This document shows positions 9,481 through 22,095 of a DNA stretch of 64,000 bases, one piece after another; the stretch's first letter is position 1, and each line of letters opens with the position of its first letter. The notes under the pieces are model-generated. The model had not been told where the DNA came from and made no database searches. It saw nothing but the letters and a program-made list of their open reading frames with translations. The stretch comes from Angiostrongylus vasorum (Eukaryota > Nematoda > Chromadorea > Rhabditida > Metastrongylidae), in contig JADANN010000435.1 in NCBI GenBank assembly GCA_018806985.1, positions 372,001 to 436,000 of the forward strand, read 5' to 3'. Made by a program: the position numbers and the translations under genes.

Positions 9481-12415
9481 ACAGTTCAAAACGATGATTT
9501 AGAGTGGCTTGAAACACAATAACTCCGTTGCATAGAGACCAAGAGGTATATGTTTCACATTCATATAACTATCATGCTGGGTATTCAAATGTGGCACGCC
9601 TGTCAGAAATAGAGCATAGGAAAGTTAAGCAGATTCACTTCCATTGTTAGTAAAGGGCTCTGAACATAGCAGCAGTAATATTCCTGCTAGCATATGCGCG
9701 TTTGATTTATCAATTTTTTGGAGTGAAGAGTGTGAAATTGGTCGTCAAGAGTGTCTTAGAAAGCAGTCGATGAAAAAAGCCATCATTTTAATCTCGGCAA
9801 ACAAGCCCACTACTGATTTCGAACAAAGGTTTTCATCCAATACTGTCGAAGTTCTGTCGAAGCTACTCGGTGCACACTACTCCCTAAATAAAAAAAAACC
9901 AAGAGGTTTGCTTCTGCTGTGTTTAGGCACGAGATATCAATAGGTAGGATGATGTGATTTGTCGTGGTTTGAGTTTACCCGTAGCTGAGCTCGTTGTAAA
10001 GTTGTCAAACTTATTCTCGAACTCGATAACTCTACCGCTTTGATGAACTTGTGTTTTGAATGGTAATTTCCTAAAGTTTCCACGGAGTTTTGAGAAAACT
10101 GAATGGACATCGGCCTTTCTTCACAGATTTTCAGGTAATCTCTTGCGTTTGGGAAACAGAAGGGATGTTTGTTACTTTGCATCCTAAGAAAGCGGTAATG
10201 CTTAGTTTGCCTTGCCCCAAGCCCCCGCTTCCTTATGGAAATGTCGAACCTTTTGTTGGTGTGCTTGGCAACTTGACAACGTTCTGATTGTGAATCTATT
10301 GACAATCGCATTTTAACACCCAAGAACATCTTTCCACAGTGACTTCTCAAACAATCGAGAGCACAAACGATTGCTGGAGTTGTTATATAGGAGAATAGAC
10401 GCATTTCTCAGAATTTATGCATTTACGTTTTTCAAAACCTATTTTTCATTGGTTTTGTGAGCATTTCTATGTGGAATAAATGATCTGAAACGGTAAATAT
10501 ATGATGAAAAATACCTCTCGCGATTACATTATCGGAAAAAAAGAGTTGTAATGAAAATGCTCGTAACATCTAGAGCAATTCGACGCCTGTTTCGCTGAAT
10601 TGTAAGAAATACCGTAGTCTTCTTAATTGCTTTTTAGGGGCGTAATGTCCGTAGGGATAGGATGAAAACGGAGCTTAGTAGCTCGTAGTGGATGAATGTT
10701 TTGCTCAACTGTGCCAACATGTCTATGGCATATAAATCACACAAAGTTGCCCAAGGATTTTTTAGGCTACAGACTTTTACACTCAAATGAAATGTGGCGC
10801 TCACTGTAAGAAGACAGTTTTTGTCCCACACATGATATCGCTATGAAATCACTCCACAAGATCCCTTCTAGAACAATGTTTTCCAAAGTTTTTCAGTTAA
10901 CACGATTACAAGCACAAAAGAAGATGTTTGCGTTATTGATTTGCTAGGTTGATGCATTTATGAACAATGCCGTATTAAGCAGCACTGAAAATCTCAATAA
11001 TCTCTCTCCTTGCCCTTTCCGAGCATCCCTACAAAAACGTCGAAAAATCAACTTTTACTCAAACCGTGAAGTTCCCAAAAATCATCACTGAGTAAAAATT
11101 TCAATACACCTAAACAATATATCATACCACTGCACAGCTTCCACTTTGCTGAAAAAATGTGCCGACGAAAAAATGAGCTGCCATCCGAACAACGTATCTT
11201 GAAAACTCAGAATGCTCATAATAGGGGGCAATGTTAAATCAGAGACTACGGACAGCTCACTGTCTGGGGCTTATGGTAAGACGCACATATCTATGCAGGC
11301 TTTCTGATTGCTTTTTCTTAAAGTTTCAAGCTGGTTAGAATGAATTAGACTCATTATTTGAATGCCTAGAATGTCATCTTTACGAGTGACGGAGTATTAC
11401 CTAGGGCAATTTCTATTTGACGAGCAATTGACTCGTAAGCAAAATTTTCTTTCCTTGAAGTCTGAAAAGTCGCATTACGGCGGTTCCAAGTTGCCTGTTT
11501 GTGAGAACGATGTAGCCAAGATGGCATTGAGTCTTGGCAGTTATAAACTCTCGGCTAAGCCTTTGGATGGAAACATCGAACATCTTCTTACCCAAGAACA
11601 CCAAGCAGTGAGAGTAATTTCTGCCACCATGCGATTTGATGCTGAGGAACATCAGTTTTGATAAAGGGGTGTAAAAAATATTGAGGGAAACTGGTCACAA
11701 GAGTTCAATCTAAACAGGGAACACATATGTTATTCACTGGAGCACAGGAAGTGCAGTAGAACCGATGCCGCCAAATAATATGCACAAGGCTCTCCTTTGT
11801 GCACACTTGTGCTAACCTAGTTTTGCGTCCTTCCTGGATCAAAAAAATTGATACCAAACATGTTTGCTATGTGGTCCATCCGACCACTTAAGGCCTATGG
11901 TAAGCATAATTGAATGTCTTAGTTTTGCTATTCCAGAATTTTTAAAAAGCACCTAGATGACCACGCATACGACCATATTAATAACGAGTACCAAAATGCT
12001 TAATCGGCTGCCTAACCCACACGCAAATGCGAGAAGATCCGCAAGGATCACGGATGTGAGAAAACAATATAACTGAAAAATTTTCTAGAATTGGCATAGT
12101 AAATGTGAAAACGATTCATGTAAAACCAGAACAAAAAAATTGTTTTCTAAAACTCCCGGCCTAGCAAAGTTGTATTTCTAATTCAAAATCATGTCTGAGA
12201 AGTAGTGCGCCAAAATTCATGTCTGTTCCGAACCAGAAGTTACAAGTAACATGCATGGCTTAAACAGTGTTTACACAGTTTACTCACCATGCTAATGAAA
12301 TTCACTGGTACACGTTAGTAGTGAAAGAAATGTGCATAGTAGTACGGAGACTGTAGTAATCTTTTAAAGAAGTTAAAGGCACATTTCCCGTGCATTTTTA
12401 CCTGTGGTAATGGAT
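9481..12415. other. Unassigned; two weakly similar stretches
   Basis: The stretches 10180-10280 and 11500-11610 resemble each other (CTTATGGAAATGTCGAACC versus TTTGGATGGAAACATCGAAC, each followed by a TTGTTGGTG/CTTCTTACC block). They may be an old repeat. Open frames here (155 codons minus at 9937-10404; 99 codons at 9644-9943 and 11362-11661) show no known motif or splice chain, so I do not call them genes. Confidence 0.3.
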
Positions 12416-12690
12416 GAAAAAGGATAAAGCTCTCGGCGTTGATCAATCCCAGTGGGATGCGCCGCTCATTCAACTTCATTAAGCATCGTTAGAGGTGACT
12501 GAATGCATATGTGACCCATACAGTGACTCGCGTAGCTTGCCGATTTATCGAGTTGCTATCCTTCCAGACAAGTCTGGTACCAATTCGCTGACCCCGAAGG
12601 GATGGAAGTCTTGACGAGCCTTGGACGCAGGGATCGATCCCATTTGCATTGCAGACCACCTCTAGTCTCTACACTACCTCCGCCTCCTGT
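12416..12690 (-). repeat. SINE-A copy
   Basis: AAAAGGATAAAGCTCTCGGC, GTTGATCAATCCC, CATCGTTAGAGGTGACTGAA, CAGTGACTCGCG, CCAGACAAGTCTGGTACCAA, then TCGCTGACCCCGAAGGGATG and the reversed B-box region GGGATCGATCCC. Confidence 0.85.
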
Positions 12691-13039
12691 TGTTGGGACA
12701 CAAACCTTTAAGAGATAGCATTTACAGATGAAGAATGAGTGATTTTACATCGTGTAAATATCGACGCAGAACAACTTCACTTGCCCAACTGGAATATGGT
12801 GGATTAGCACAGCCCTGTTCATAAATGAATAACCCACAGATGTTTTTTTTGTCATGAGGTTGATGTGGTGACGACGAAAATGAAAACTACAAGAACTGCA
12901 ACTAGAAAGATGCTGAAATGTTAGAAAACTTAGAGCCTTAGTTAGGTTTTCAACTGGCCTCTAGCCTTTCCTAATGTTCATGTGCTCCCGAGGTCATATC
13001 TGTTGACGAATGCTTGCTTATAACACCACTAGACTAAAA

Positions 13040-13200
13040 AAAATGGCTGAGGAAAAAGTCCAACAAGAGCCTCGATTGGTGTGATGGATAGCACGTGAGC
13101 CCCCCGTTAAGAGCAGCTGAGTGTTCGAAAGCAAGCGGAAGTTTCGACTTTTGCTCATATCAAAGCATCTTCGTGGTTACATTTCACATCTTACAATGCA
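13040..13200 (+). repeat. SINE-C copy
   Basis: ATGGCTGAGGAAAAAGTCC, GGTGTGATGGATAGCACGTG, GTTCGAAAGC, TTTTGCTCATATCAAAGCATC, GGTTACATTTCACAT: the order of the 50897 copy. The tRNA-like boxes are recognisable but diverged. Confidence 0.6.
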
Positions 13201-14197
13201 ATGAAAATGGAATGGGCAATAAATAAAAGGCTAAACAAAATGATAAGAACCACGCAGACGTGAACAGCGCTGGTGATGGTGATGATGATGGTGGACGGTT
13301 TCCGGTGTTGAGCCAGTTTTACACCCAGACACCCATATACGTCTTCGCCACCCACCACTACCCGTCTGTCCATTACCTTACGCATCTACGCGACCTGTCG
13401 CAACCATCACTGATACTATTGATTATCAACGCGCTATGTCTTACTGGATTCCATCACTGAAACAACTCTTAGATGATGTCACTTTTATGACTCCAGACTG
13501 AAAATTCATGGGAAATAAGACTTCATTCAATTACTAAGCTCTTCTCACCGACAGTAAATCAACCAGCTTCCTATTTTCTACGGACTTATTCCAGATGGAA
13601 ACAAAAAAGACGACTCGTCGTCACACTTTTCTGTAGTTGAATTTTTTTCCGATGATTTATGTTCTTAAGTTCGATTTGTATTTGAAGAAAAAGTGATGAG
13701 TTCAAAATAAACGACCATCGTGCCCAAAAGGAACTCATGTCATATCGTAACTCATAAAATATTCAATTGTAATTGACGTGGTGCGGGTACAGTATGATTT
13801 ATTGTCGGCATTTAATGAAACAGAAAGATGTTGATAAATTTGTGAGTACCTATTAGTTACATTATGATTGATGCGCTGCATTTAACCGTCGGCATTATTT
13901 CGCGTAGTCTTTATGTGGATTGGGCTTCTTTTCTTTATTTCCATCACTTTACCCTATTGACTATGTTAATGTCTTTCATTCTGACGAACAGTTCATCCGA
14001 AAACAGAAGTGATATCGCCAGTGAGAATCCCATTGATCGCGTGTTTCCCGTTCGTTCGCATTTGTGTTCATCGTCAATGTCATTACTAAAATCGGCAACA
14101 CAGGGAGAATATTATTTCCATCATTTTTTGTGTATAATAAACAATGAGTGAGTCAACAAAAGGCTCTAGAAGGATTTGTTTAATTTTTCCTCAATAG
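13201..14197. other. No gene confirmed
   Basis: A 95-codon open frame at 13864-14151 (plus) has no recognisable motif and no supported splice partner. Otherwise nothing is identified. Confidence 0.25.
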
Positions 14198-14280
14198 AGA
14201 AATTCATCTACTATTTAGTGGGCAACAGCGAATGTGATGCCGCTAAGCTGGGAGCCTCTATCTACAGTGGATCAATAGGC
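14198..14280 (+). CDS. Isolated exon candidate, gene unknown
   Basis: A T-rich acceptor (TTTTTCCTCAATAG) precedes an 83-base open stretch encoding KFIYYLVGNSECDAAKLGAS and then IYSGSIG. It ends exactly at a GTAAGC donor (14281). A possible 22-base follow-on exon at about 15016-15037 (NYVGFES between TTTTGCAG and GTGGGT) would continue in phase. No family is recognised. It could belong to an unseen upstream part of the plus-strand gene at 22-30 kb, but linkage is not shown. Confidence 0.3.
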
Positions 14281-14299
14281 GTAAGCTTGGAAAAGTTTC

Positions 14300-15325
14300 T
14301 ATTAATGAGACCTGATATAGAGCATTACTGGTAATAACTTTTGTTTCAATGAAAAACAACAATCACCAGCTTTTTAATGTATGTTAAATGACGTGTTCTT
14401 AAGCGTAAATAGTCAAATGAATAAATTCCTTAAATTTGAGTTATTGTTGTCCCCATTGTCCCCCATTTCGATGTATTCTTGTCGAAAACCGCTTTTAGTA
14501 CTCGTACATTCTTTCTCGAGATCATTTATGTGAGCTATATAATCTCGCTTGATATCCTTCATCGTTGTTAGTACTATTGCCGTCACTATTGTTAGTACTA
14601 TAGATTTTGTTACTATTATTATTGTTCTTACTAGTACTCTATGAGAAGAGAAAAATATAGAGAAAGTAGGTAGTCGAATGCCTTCAGATTGATGACACTG
14701 GATATTCTGAACATAATTAGTGTTGATGAATGATTCTGAGCAATTTTAATGAAAGAGCGGGTTGATCTCAATAGTAATGGTCTTTGCATCGAATCTAGGG
14801 CTAGAGTCCTCAAAAAATGGGAAGGTTTGTTGGTTGCTTCTCAAATGCTTCCTTTTTCACCCCCTTTTGTCCCTAAATTTACATCTACATTTAAAATGTT
14901 TAGTGGGTAAAACGCTACATTTTATGCAAAAAACCAAGTGACGTCAGTTCTCCAATTCTGTATGTCTATAAATCGAAGAAGAATCGTAAATGCAACAATT
15001 CGAAGGTATCGCTCGTTTTGCAGAACTACGTTGGATTTGAAAGCGGTGGGTCTCCTTTTCGTCATTTTCATCATCGCTTAAATATTATCAGTGCTTGCAA
15101 ACCCTAAATTTACTATGCTTATAAAAAAGTTAATCATAACTCTTTAAAGAAATAATCAATCACTCACCTGCTCACTTGTGAAATATTAGGTTAGTTCACA
15201 AGTAAATACCGTTTTGAAGCATAAGTTTTAAGCCATTACAATTAGTTCCGAACACTTACATTATCAATCAAATTACTCTATAATCATTTATAGGCATTAT
15301 AGTTATATCTTTATTTATTATTGGC
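14300..15325. other. No firm feature
   Basis: Contains short TACTATTGTTAGTAC-like repeats near 14568-14635 and the 22-base exon candidate at 15016-15037. Nothing else is supported. Confidence 0.25.
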
Positions 15326-15329
15326 TTGC

Positions 15330-15600
15330 AAATACTACAGTGGTTAGAGGTGCACTGCACTACACACGTTGTCTTTGGCTCGATTCCTCGCCTCACCAAG
15401 CCTTGGAGGGTTTGGAGAATAGATACCAAACTTCTTTGTTGGAATGACAGCACTTACTAGATACACCGGTACGTCACTGAATCTCATCGTATGTGCCAGA
15501 TACGCATTCAATCGACATCGAACTTATGCTTGATAAAGGCGAATGCACGGCGAATCACTCACGGAATGATCAACGCTGAGAGCTTCATCCCTTATTGTTT
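15330..15600 (+). repeat. SINE-A copy, diverged
   Basis: ACAGTGGTTAGAGGTGC (A box), GGCTCGATTCC (good B box), CACCAAGCCTTGGAGG, GATACCAAACTTCTTTG, AGATACACCGGTA, CAGATACGCATTCAATC, GGAATGATCAACGCTGAGAG. All are in SINE-A order. Confidence 0.75.
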
Positions 15601-15609
15601 TAGATTTAT

Positions 15610-15910
15610 GATTAGTGTCCTGACGCAGATGCCAGCATTTTTTGTTTTCGATTCGTTTCCTCCAATCCGTCATTCACGGAAGTCTTCCTTCTTCCATGCG
15701 CGTTCAGCTGCTGCTTGAGGAATTTTTCATGTTCGTAACGAACGTTGTTGAATCCTCATTGAGTCAAATCTCTATGCAACCATGAAATAGCTGTGCTAGC
15801 GCGTTCCCACGTGGGTTAAAGAGTGAGTGGTGCCAGACAAGTCTGGTACCAATTTCCCTACTATGGAGGGATGGGAGGCCTGGTGAGACTGGGGTATGTT
15901 CCAGCCACTG
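15610..15910 (-). repeat. SINE-B copy, includes the shared central module
   Basis: Reverse orientation: GATTCGTTTCCTCCAATCCG, then CAGCTGCTGCTTGAGGAATT, then a SINE-B-type middle. It ends with CCAGACAAGTCTGGTACCAA and GGAGGGATGGGAGGCC, the module also found in SINE-A. It directly abuts the SINE-A copy at 15330-15600. Confidence 0.65.
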
Positions 15911-16060
15911 GAACGGGTAGGTTCGCTTTCAGCATAATAAACGGCATTACTACTACTCTGCTATCCTCCGTTTATTATTAGGATCAAATGACCATAGTTT
16001 GGGTCAAAATAGTCATTAGACATTTTAAGCAATTAGAATAAGGTTGCCAACAAGACACAA

Positions 16061-16114
16061 CCTTAGTTATTATAGTAGAACGGAATTCCTTAGTTATTAT
16101 AGTAGAACGGAATT
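16061..16114. repeat. Perfect 27-bp tandem duplication
   Basis: Two identical 27-base units starting CCTTAGTTATTATAG lie head to tail (16061-16087 and 16088-16114), just upstream of a mariner relic. Confidence 0.9.
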
Positions 16115-16129
16115 CTAACGCTCTCGAGG

Positions 16130-16450
16130 TAGCAAATTCTTCGAACACATCCAGAGGTGGTCGTCATAATTCTTCCTCATCGTTCGTTCATGCCACGAAA
16201 ACGACTCATTTCTCCATCTTAATGTGACGGACGATGAAAAATGGCCACTACGACAACCGACAGTTTTCAGAGAGTGGTTGGACCCAGATTAGTATTAAAA
16301 ATTTTTCGAAGCTGAATTTACACCATTAGAATGTTGCAGTGAATTCTTAGCGGTCGCCATATGGATTTATCTAAAACTCAAAAGTAAGTATTAATTCGAT
16401 TCATATCGGCTGATATAAATGTGAACGCTGCAGGATGGACTGCTACCATG
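16130..16450 (+). pseudogene. mariner transposase relic
   Basis: Conceptual translation around 16190-16290 reads CHENDSFLHL, NVTDDEKW and EWLDPD. These match the mariner block around the first catalytic Asp (the ...NDPFLHRIVT.DEKW... and ...WLDPG... signatures). The frame is broken by stops and indels, and the later catalytic region is not found. This is an old, non-functional fragment on the plus strand. Confidence 0.6.
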
Positions 16451-16861
16451 AAAGGAAGTAATTTTGAATGACAACTGATAATGAAGCAGTCTTTACCCTG
16501 GATAACCGTACAATGAGGTCACTAGGTCACTTCATTCCAGCGGCAAAGAATAGTGTTATATAAAAGCGCAATATAAAAATGAGGACATTTTACTCGATTC
16601 GAATGGATGCACTTCGAAGATCCGCATCAGAATAGTGAACTTCTGCGGAGAAATCACAAAATAAGCGAATGACAGCGCTTCGGAACAATGCGAAAATGGC
16701 AAAACGTTAGCCACAGTACAGACTTCCAATGACGTTGTACTAGCTTGTGAATAAACCAAAGCATTGCTTATAAAACATGCCGATACTAAATCAAAGTCGG
16801 TATACAAAATTCTATTTACTTGTCTATTCTTCCGTGGTTTATTTATGCCACCCAACTTCGT

Positions 16862-16985
16862 ACAAGATGAGAATCCCAACACATATTTCTTCGGTTTCTT
16901 GTCTCGCATCCAACATTCACGAAGCTCTTCGATTTTCACGTGTGAATTCGGCCGCCACTTCAGGGCTTCGTCTCATTGATGAGGG
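16862..16985 (-). repeat. SINE-B fragment
   Basis: Reverse 3' half: GAATCCCAACACATATTTC, TTGTCTCGCATCCAACATTC, ACGAAGCTCTTCGATTTTC. Comparable to the 15627-15700 copy. Confidence 0.45.
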
Positions 16986-17154
16986 TTCTTGGATGATTGT
17001 TTAGATGATGCTCGGACAAATTTTCCGACTTTTTTCCTACATTGATAATCGTCGAATGTTGCCAAAATGCTTTTTAAATAGACATACCTGTGAGCGGCTG
17101 ACAAGAAAATGTAGATTTCTAAAATTTAGTCACATCAACAAGGAATAAAGAAAC

Positions 17155-17330
17155 AAAGTGTTCAACGTTGAACAAAACCTCGGTAATACGCCACTCATAC
17201 GACTCTATCCATAACATTGTAGAGGTGAATGGATGCTTATTTGACCCATACATTTGACTTGCGGTGGTTGGCGTGTCAGTGCTTTCATTATCACACACGA
17301 GTTTGGTGACAACATATCGCTACGGAAAAA
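17155..17330 (-). repeat. SINE-A copy, 3' part, diverged
   Basis: GTTCAACGTTGAACAAAACC, TACGCCACTCATACGACTC, GTAGAGGTGAATGGATGC, TTGACTTGCGGTGG, then ACGAGTTTGGTGAC in place of the usual palindrome. Confidence 0.6.
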
Positions 17331-18429
17331 TGGAGAGTTTACTTTGCCTAGAGATTTGGATCGAATGAACAACCAGAAGAGCACTGTAGCACAGCTATAA
17401 CAACTGCAATGAAGGCATACTAGTACCGTAAATGCCTATCAAAAATAGTGAAAAGTTTTGGCGTGTTTCTTGTTTTTTGCACTGGATTTCAGGCTTCGAA
17501 CTCAATAAATGCACTCATACACTTGCTCTATTGATGATGGAGGATATTGTTGTGATATCATTTCTTCTTCCTGAAAGTCTCATTCTCTGGGAAACCTGGT
17601 TGAAATCGACTTGTGGAACAAGTGAGTTTGTCTGTGAAAATTCTCCACGTTTACTCGGGTAATGTGATTGCTCAAATGATCTCTCGTTCCGGAAATTGTG
17701 GATCCTTTGACTAAACAGTGAGAATGAGAAAGATTTCCTTCAATGTAAAGGAGCTCGAAGCAATGACCTTTTCGATTTTCGATCTCACCATGTAGGGACT
17801 TTTTTGGAAAACGCTAAGCGTTTTCAGTGCACTTTAGGATCATGATGAATTTAGAAGAATTTGATAAAATAATCTTATGAGTCTTTAATACATAGGATTT
17901 TTTTTACATCATTCATTCAATACGTTTGTCTGCGACTCAGTTTTCATTCTTCTTTACCGCTAATTTACTCCAAAAATCCTTTTTATCACTTGTTATTGTG
18001 TTTTGAAACAAACTCCATGTTTCACACGTTAACAGGAGGAGAACAATTTACTACGAAAGGAAACATTTCTTGACAAAAATTTGAGCCAACAGGCTGGGAT
18101 CTAGCAATTCCAGTCAACGAAAAAGGTGCCTCCGGCTTTCTTAGTAAATTTGTTTTTTCTTCGAACCGTTTTTCCTTCATCATTCCACATAGATTCTATG
18201 GAGATGCTTTCATTTGAAGGAGAGAAAAAATTTGGGGAACAGAAAAACGGTTCTAATGAGAGTAAGACAAACTATGACAATTGTCGTCGAGAACCATTAG
18301 TTGTATTAACAACCTTATTTTCGTTCACTATAAACACTCACGAAGTAATACCTTAAGCCGAATTTCTATTTAACTCGACGTTGATAAATAATTCGATATT
18401 TTCCTGATAAGCAACACGAGGTTGTTATT
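17331..18429. other. No feature recognised
   Basis: Two open frames of 76 codons (17432-17662 and 18126-18356, plus) show no motif or splice structure. Confidence 0.25.
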
Positions 18430-20290
18430 GTTTACTATTTGTTCACGACGGCTAACTTTTCGGAGGATTTCGCCTTCTTCAGAACCTGGAGAAGTCAAGT
18501 TGACTGGTTAGTAGCAATCTGGTCTGCCAAACGTCTCCATAATTCCAACAGAAAAACGTCTATACCTAATTTTCAATCGCATTGGAAATAAAAGAGCTTC
18601 TTTGCACACTCACAGTTTTCTACTTTCTACTAGTCTTCCACCGAGTATTCAGCGTGGAGACCAACCTCTCACGTCAAGATATGCCTGAGACATTGCATGA
18701 GATCTTGCCTAATAATAAAGCACTCCTTCCTGCGGTTTAATTTTTGATGCTTGAAATTTATTCAGGACGTTTCAGTGGTTTTGCATGCTCAAGTTTTAGA
18801 TTCCGGTGTGAAGATGGTTACTTCTATCTCGGAATTTTCCCCGTTATGCATCTGTGTGCTGTACCTACTAGTAGAGCATTTCGTTCAACTTTAATTTTTT
18901 CCCAATTAGGTCTTCTTTTATAAGTGCATATATTGGTCTACCCGCCTTACCACTATGTTCGAAACCGCAGTCTTTGCAAGAGATTAGGTAAACTGCACCA
19001 TAACTCGTGCAATCACCTTCTCTGCTACTAAGGCATATTATATTATGCAATTTTTCACTATGCATTAAAGGTCTTAAAGGCGTTTGCAAGCTAGCTGAAG
19101 CCTTACAGCGTTCGATGGTTTTTCAATCATTGTCGTCGAATTCTCTAGACCAGCCCTTCATAAGCAACGGGTTATAGCTGCAATTATTTGGTTTGTGATG
19201 ATGAGCAGGATAAATGAGACCTTATTATCACTAGAGTTATCGTTTGGGTGCTCTACATCTATCCCGAGGACCTACAATTTCGTAGACATTCGAAATGGAC
19301 ATTTACTTCGCCAATTTCGAGAATTCTTGCTTCTGCTGTCGTACTGTTCACACGCTCGTGGCTGTTTGAAACATGTTTCTCAGAAGCATTCTTTTTTTAT
19401 GTGTGGAGGTAGTGAGAGGGAGAGGTGATTAACCAAACGTGTTTTTTGTTACTTGGCTTTTGGTAGCATTTGGTGATGTGGCCGTTTTTCGGAAAGGCTA
19501 ACTTGAGCATTGTGGAAACCCGTTATCTTTCGGTTTTCCTGCGGTAACCTAGATGTACTCTGATTACTCCTTCAATAACTCAAAACATTTGTCTATCTCC
19601 TGTCTTCTGCAGGAGATGACAAAGCAATCATCTATCTATATTTCTGCAGAAGAGAAGCTGTCAGAGGTCGATTAGTGTAGCTTCTACCTTAGAGAGGTGA
19701 TGGAAAGCCTTCAGGCCTGTCGCAGTTTTGTTGCCATTCCTCTTATTTATGCGTAATATTTCTGGACCATCTGAAAGCTGAACAGTTTAGGCGCTGCTTC
19801 TAGAAAGCCACATGTATCCGAAGCAGGACGGCATGCATGTTTGTTGCTCTTTCGTTTTGCAGAAGGAGTTCGACGATGGCTTTCATAGAATAGTGATTTC
19901 ACGCGCTCGTATTTAGAAAGGGAGGCAACACTAAAGGAATCCATCAATTACGCGCTAGTAGGATGCGTGTTACATACACGATCCAAGAACACTTCGGTGT
20001 TCTTGAGATGAGCTGCGATGTGTTTCACCAATTGTAAATGTAGAGGTAAACAAACTTCTCCACTAAGCGCTCCTAGGAAGGAGCTATATAAATGAGAAGA
20101 TTTTGAAGTGGAAGTCAACATCTCCATACAGAAATCTAAAGCTTCAGCGCGTAAAACTTTCGAGGTATTCTGATTAAATTCCAAGAATGCAAAAAATAAA
20201 CCGCAAGAAGAGTGCTTCGATATCAGATGCGATCCTACACAATGTATTGGACTGATATTTTGACGTGAGAGGAGATCATTGTCCATCCAG
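18430..20290 (-). pseudogene. Penelope-like retroelement relic with GIY-YIG endonuclease domain
   Basis: The minus frame at 19089-18868 contains GAVYLISCKDCGFEHSGKAG and RPIYALIKEDLIGKK. This is the Penelope-like GIY-YIG pattern (YLI.C..CG....G..GR......KEHL), with the second tyrosine block altered (FEHSG). Downstream, through several stops, come blocks resembling the C-terminal tail (KHQKLNRRKECFIIRQDL). At about 18440-18500 is the CTAACTTTTCGGAGG / CCTTCTTCAGAACCTGG end motif. Upstream frames (20286-19747) may be N-terminal remains but have no motif I can name. Clearly inactive. Confidence 0.65.
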
Positions 20291-21239
20291 GTGAGCTTCG
20301 TACGGTTGGTCTGTAAATGGACGACTCAGTTGTAAACTCATAGAGAACGGTGTGCCGTGTGAAAGTGCCGTGCGTGGGCGGTACATTTGCGTATGCGTTT
20401 GCGGTGTGTGTGTGTGTTTTTTTACTTGTTGTTAAATATTGCTTAATATTTCGATTGCTGTATTATTACGGCTCCCACAGCATCGTCGGTTATTCTCACC
20501 GTTTTTTTTTCTGGATTTATAATATATCTAAGAGAAGTTTCTGAGTACCTGTTTTTCTTCCGAAATGCTCATGAGCTTCATGTGGATTCTTTGATCTGCC
20601 TATTGATTATCAGCCTATAATAACGTGTATTCAAGCGATTTCTTTTCGAAAGTTCTGAACTCGTCCGTTTCTAAATAAGATTTTTACTGAAATAAACCCA
20701 TCGCTAGCAACTGCTGTTTAACTGTCCCAACTTTTAGAAACTGGAAGGGAAGGTTGCAAATTTTAAGACAACAGAAGTTGTTAACATTGACTTGTTGCTT
20801 TGTAAAAGTTTATGTTTTCTGTTAGGTACATGCTTCTATATGCAACTACAACATGCACCCTCAACGTACGCAGTTCTCTTCCGTGCTCTTCAAAGAAGTA
20901 CGATGTCATTTACATGTAGGTTTTTTTATCACTGCTAAGTAGTTCGCGGTTTCTTTCATTCATTCAAAGCCTCAACGCAAGTCATATTTGATTCCATTCT
21001 TGCGCTTTTTTTCCTTCGTAAGCACCACGCTGCTATTGAAAAATGAATGCTTAATTTGCAGGAACACTTAGATAAAAAATAAGCTAAGAACATTTTTTTA
21101 ACCTACTGCAGAACAAACACTTCTTCGTAGCAGTTAGGTTAAGTTCCTTCTAAAGGTAGTAACCATGGGATTGTAACCTTTTATTTATTGTTTACTATTT
21201 TTTCATGGCAGAGTACTGCGTGAAATACATTCACAAAGA
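20291..21239. other. No feature recognised
   Basis: AT-rich; a short GT run at about 20404-20415. No exon chain. Confidence 0.25.
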
Positions 21240-21375
21240 GGCTAGGATATTTGCAGAATTCGGAGCACCAAGCCAGTCCCGCCGGAAAAGGGCAATCGCG
21301 GGTTCGTGACTGGCCTAGGTTTCCGAGTTTTGTAAATGTCTCAGCATCATTAGTGGTTGCATAGTAACTATATTT
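21240..21375 (+). repeat. SINE-C copy
   Basis: CCCGCCGGAAAAGGGCAATC, GCGGGTTCGTGAC, CCGAGTTTTGTAAATGTCTC, AGCATCATTAGTGGTTGCAT, matching the SINE-C copy at 51562. Confidence 0.6.
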
Positions 21376-21774
21376 TTTCGGCGAATGATTGTTGTTTAAC
21401 TTGAATTAAATAAGCGAAAGAAATCTTGTGTGTTACTAAAATTGCGTTTTATCAACGCTTAATGTTTGACAGCTTATGAAACTAATACCTTATGGAATAG
21501 TTGATTATCTGAATAGCTGGGTGGTCCATTTACAAGAGTTATGAAAAAAGGGTGTGTGTTTCAGCACAGCTTCCAATTTATTAGAGTGATCTGCTGGTGA
21601 AAAAAATGTTTTCTTTCTACCTCGGAATCTCGGAAACCGTGCTGAGACTTTCCCTAGTCGTTGCCAGATGCTTCAGTTTGCGAAGACAGTGGTAAATAGG
21701 AAACCCTATTCTAGCGCTTGCGAATAGAAATACAGAGTCTTGTCGGAGATGTGTTCGTCACAAGTATATCGTGA

Positions 21775-22095
21775 GAATAGGACACTTGGTTTTACGCGCC
21801 ACTGGTATAGTCAAGTCTCCAATATCTCCCGGCTTGTGAAATTGGTATCATAGATCTTTCCGAAAAATCTTACGCCTACCCCCAACTATTTTCTGCGGTT
21901 TGTAATGAGGACTCAAAAAACGCTGTAGCAGAACTATTCAAGGACTCGAAAGGAATTCATCTCATTGCCTTCAATGAGATTCATCAGGAAGACAAAGTTT
22001 TCAAACGTGAGCCGACCTCAAATCCAATTTCGAAGACCTCCGTGAATGGTGGATATGAGGCAACGAGCCAAATGAAAGAAGTACTGGATCACTAT
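21775..22095 (+). repeat. SINE-B copy that mimics a coding exon
   Basis: GTCAAGTCTCCAATATCTCC, TTGTGAAATTGGTATCATAG, GAGATTCATCAGGAAGACAA, GTGAATGGTGGATATGAGGC, CAACGAGCCAAATGAAAGAA. The order matches the SINE-B copies at 53213 and 60075. The copy happens to hold an open frame of about 100 codons. Confidence 0.65.
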
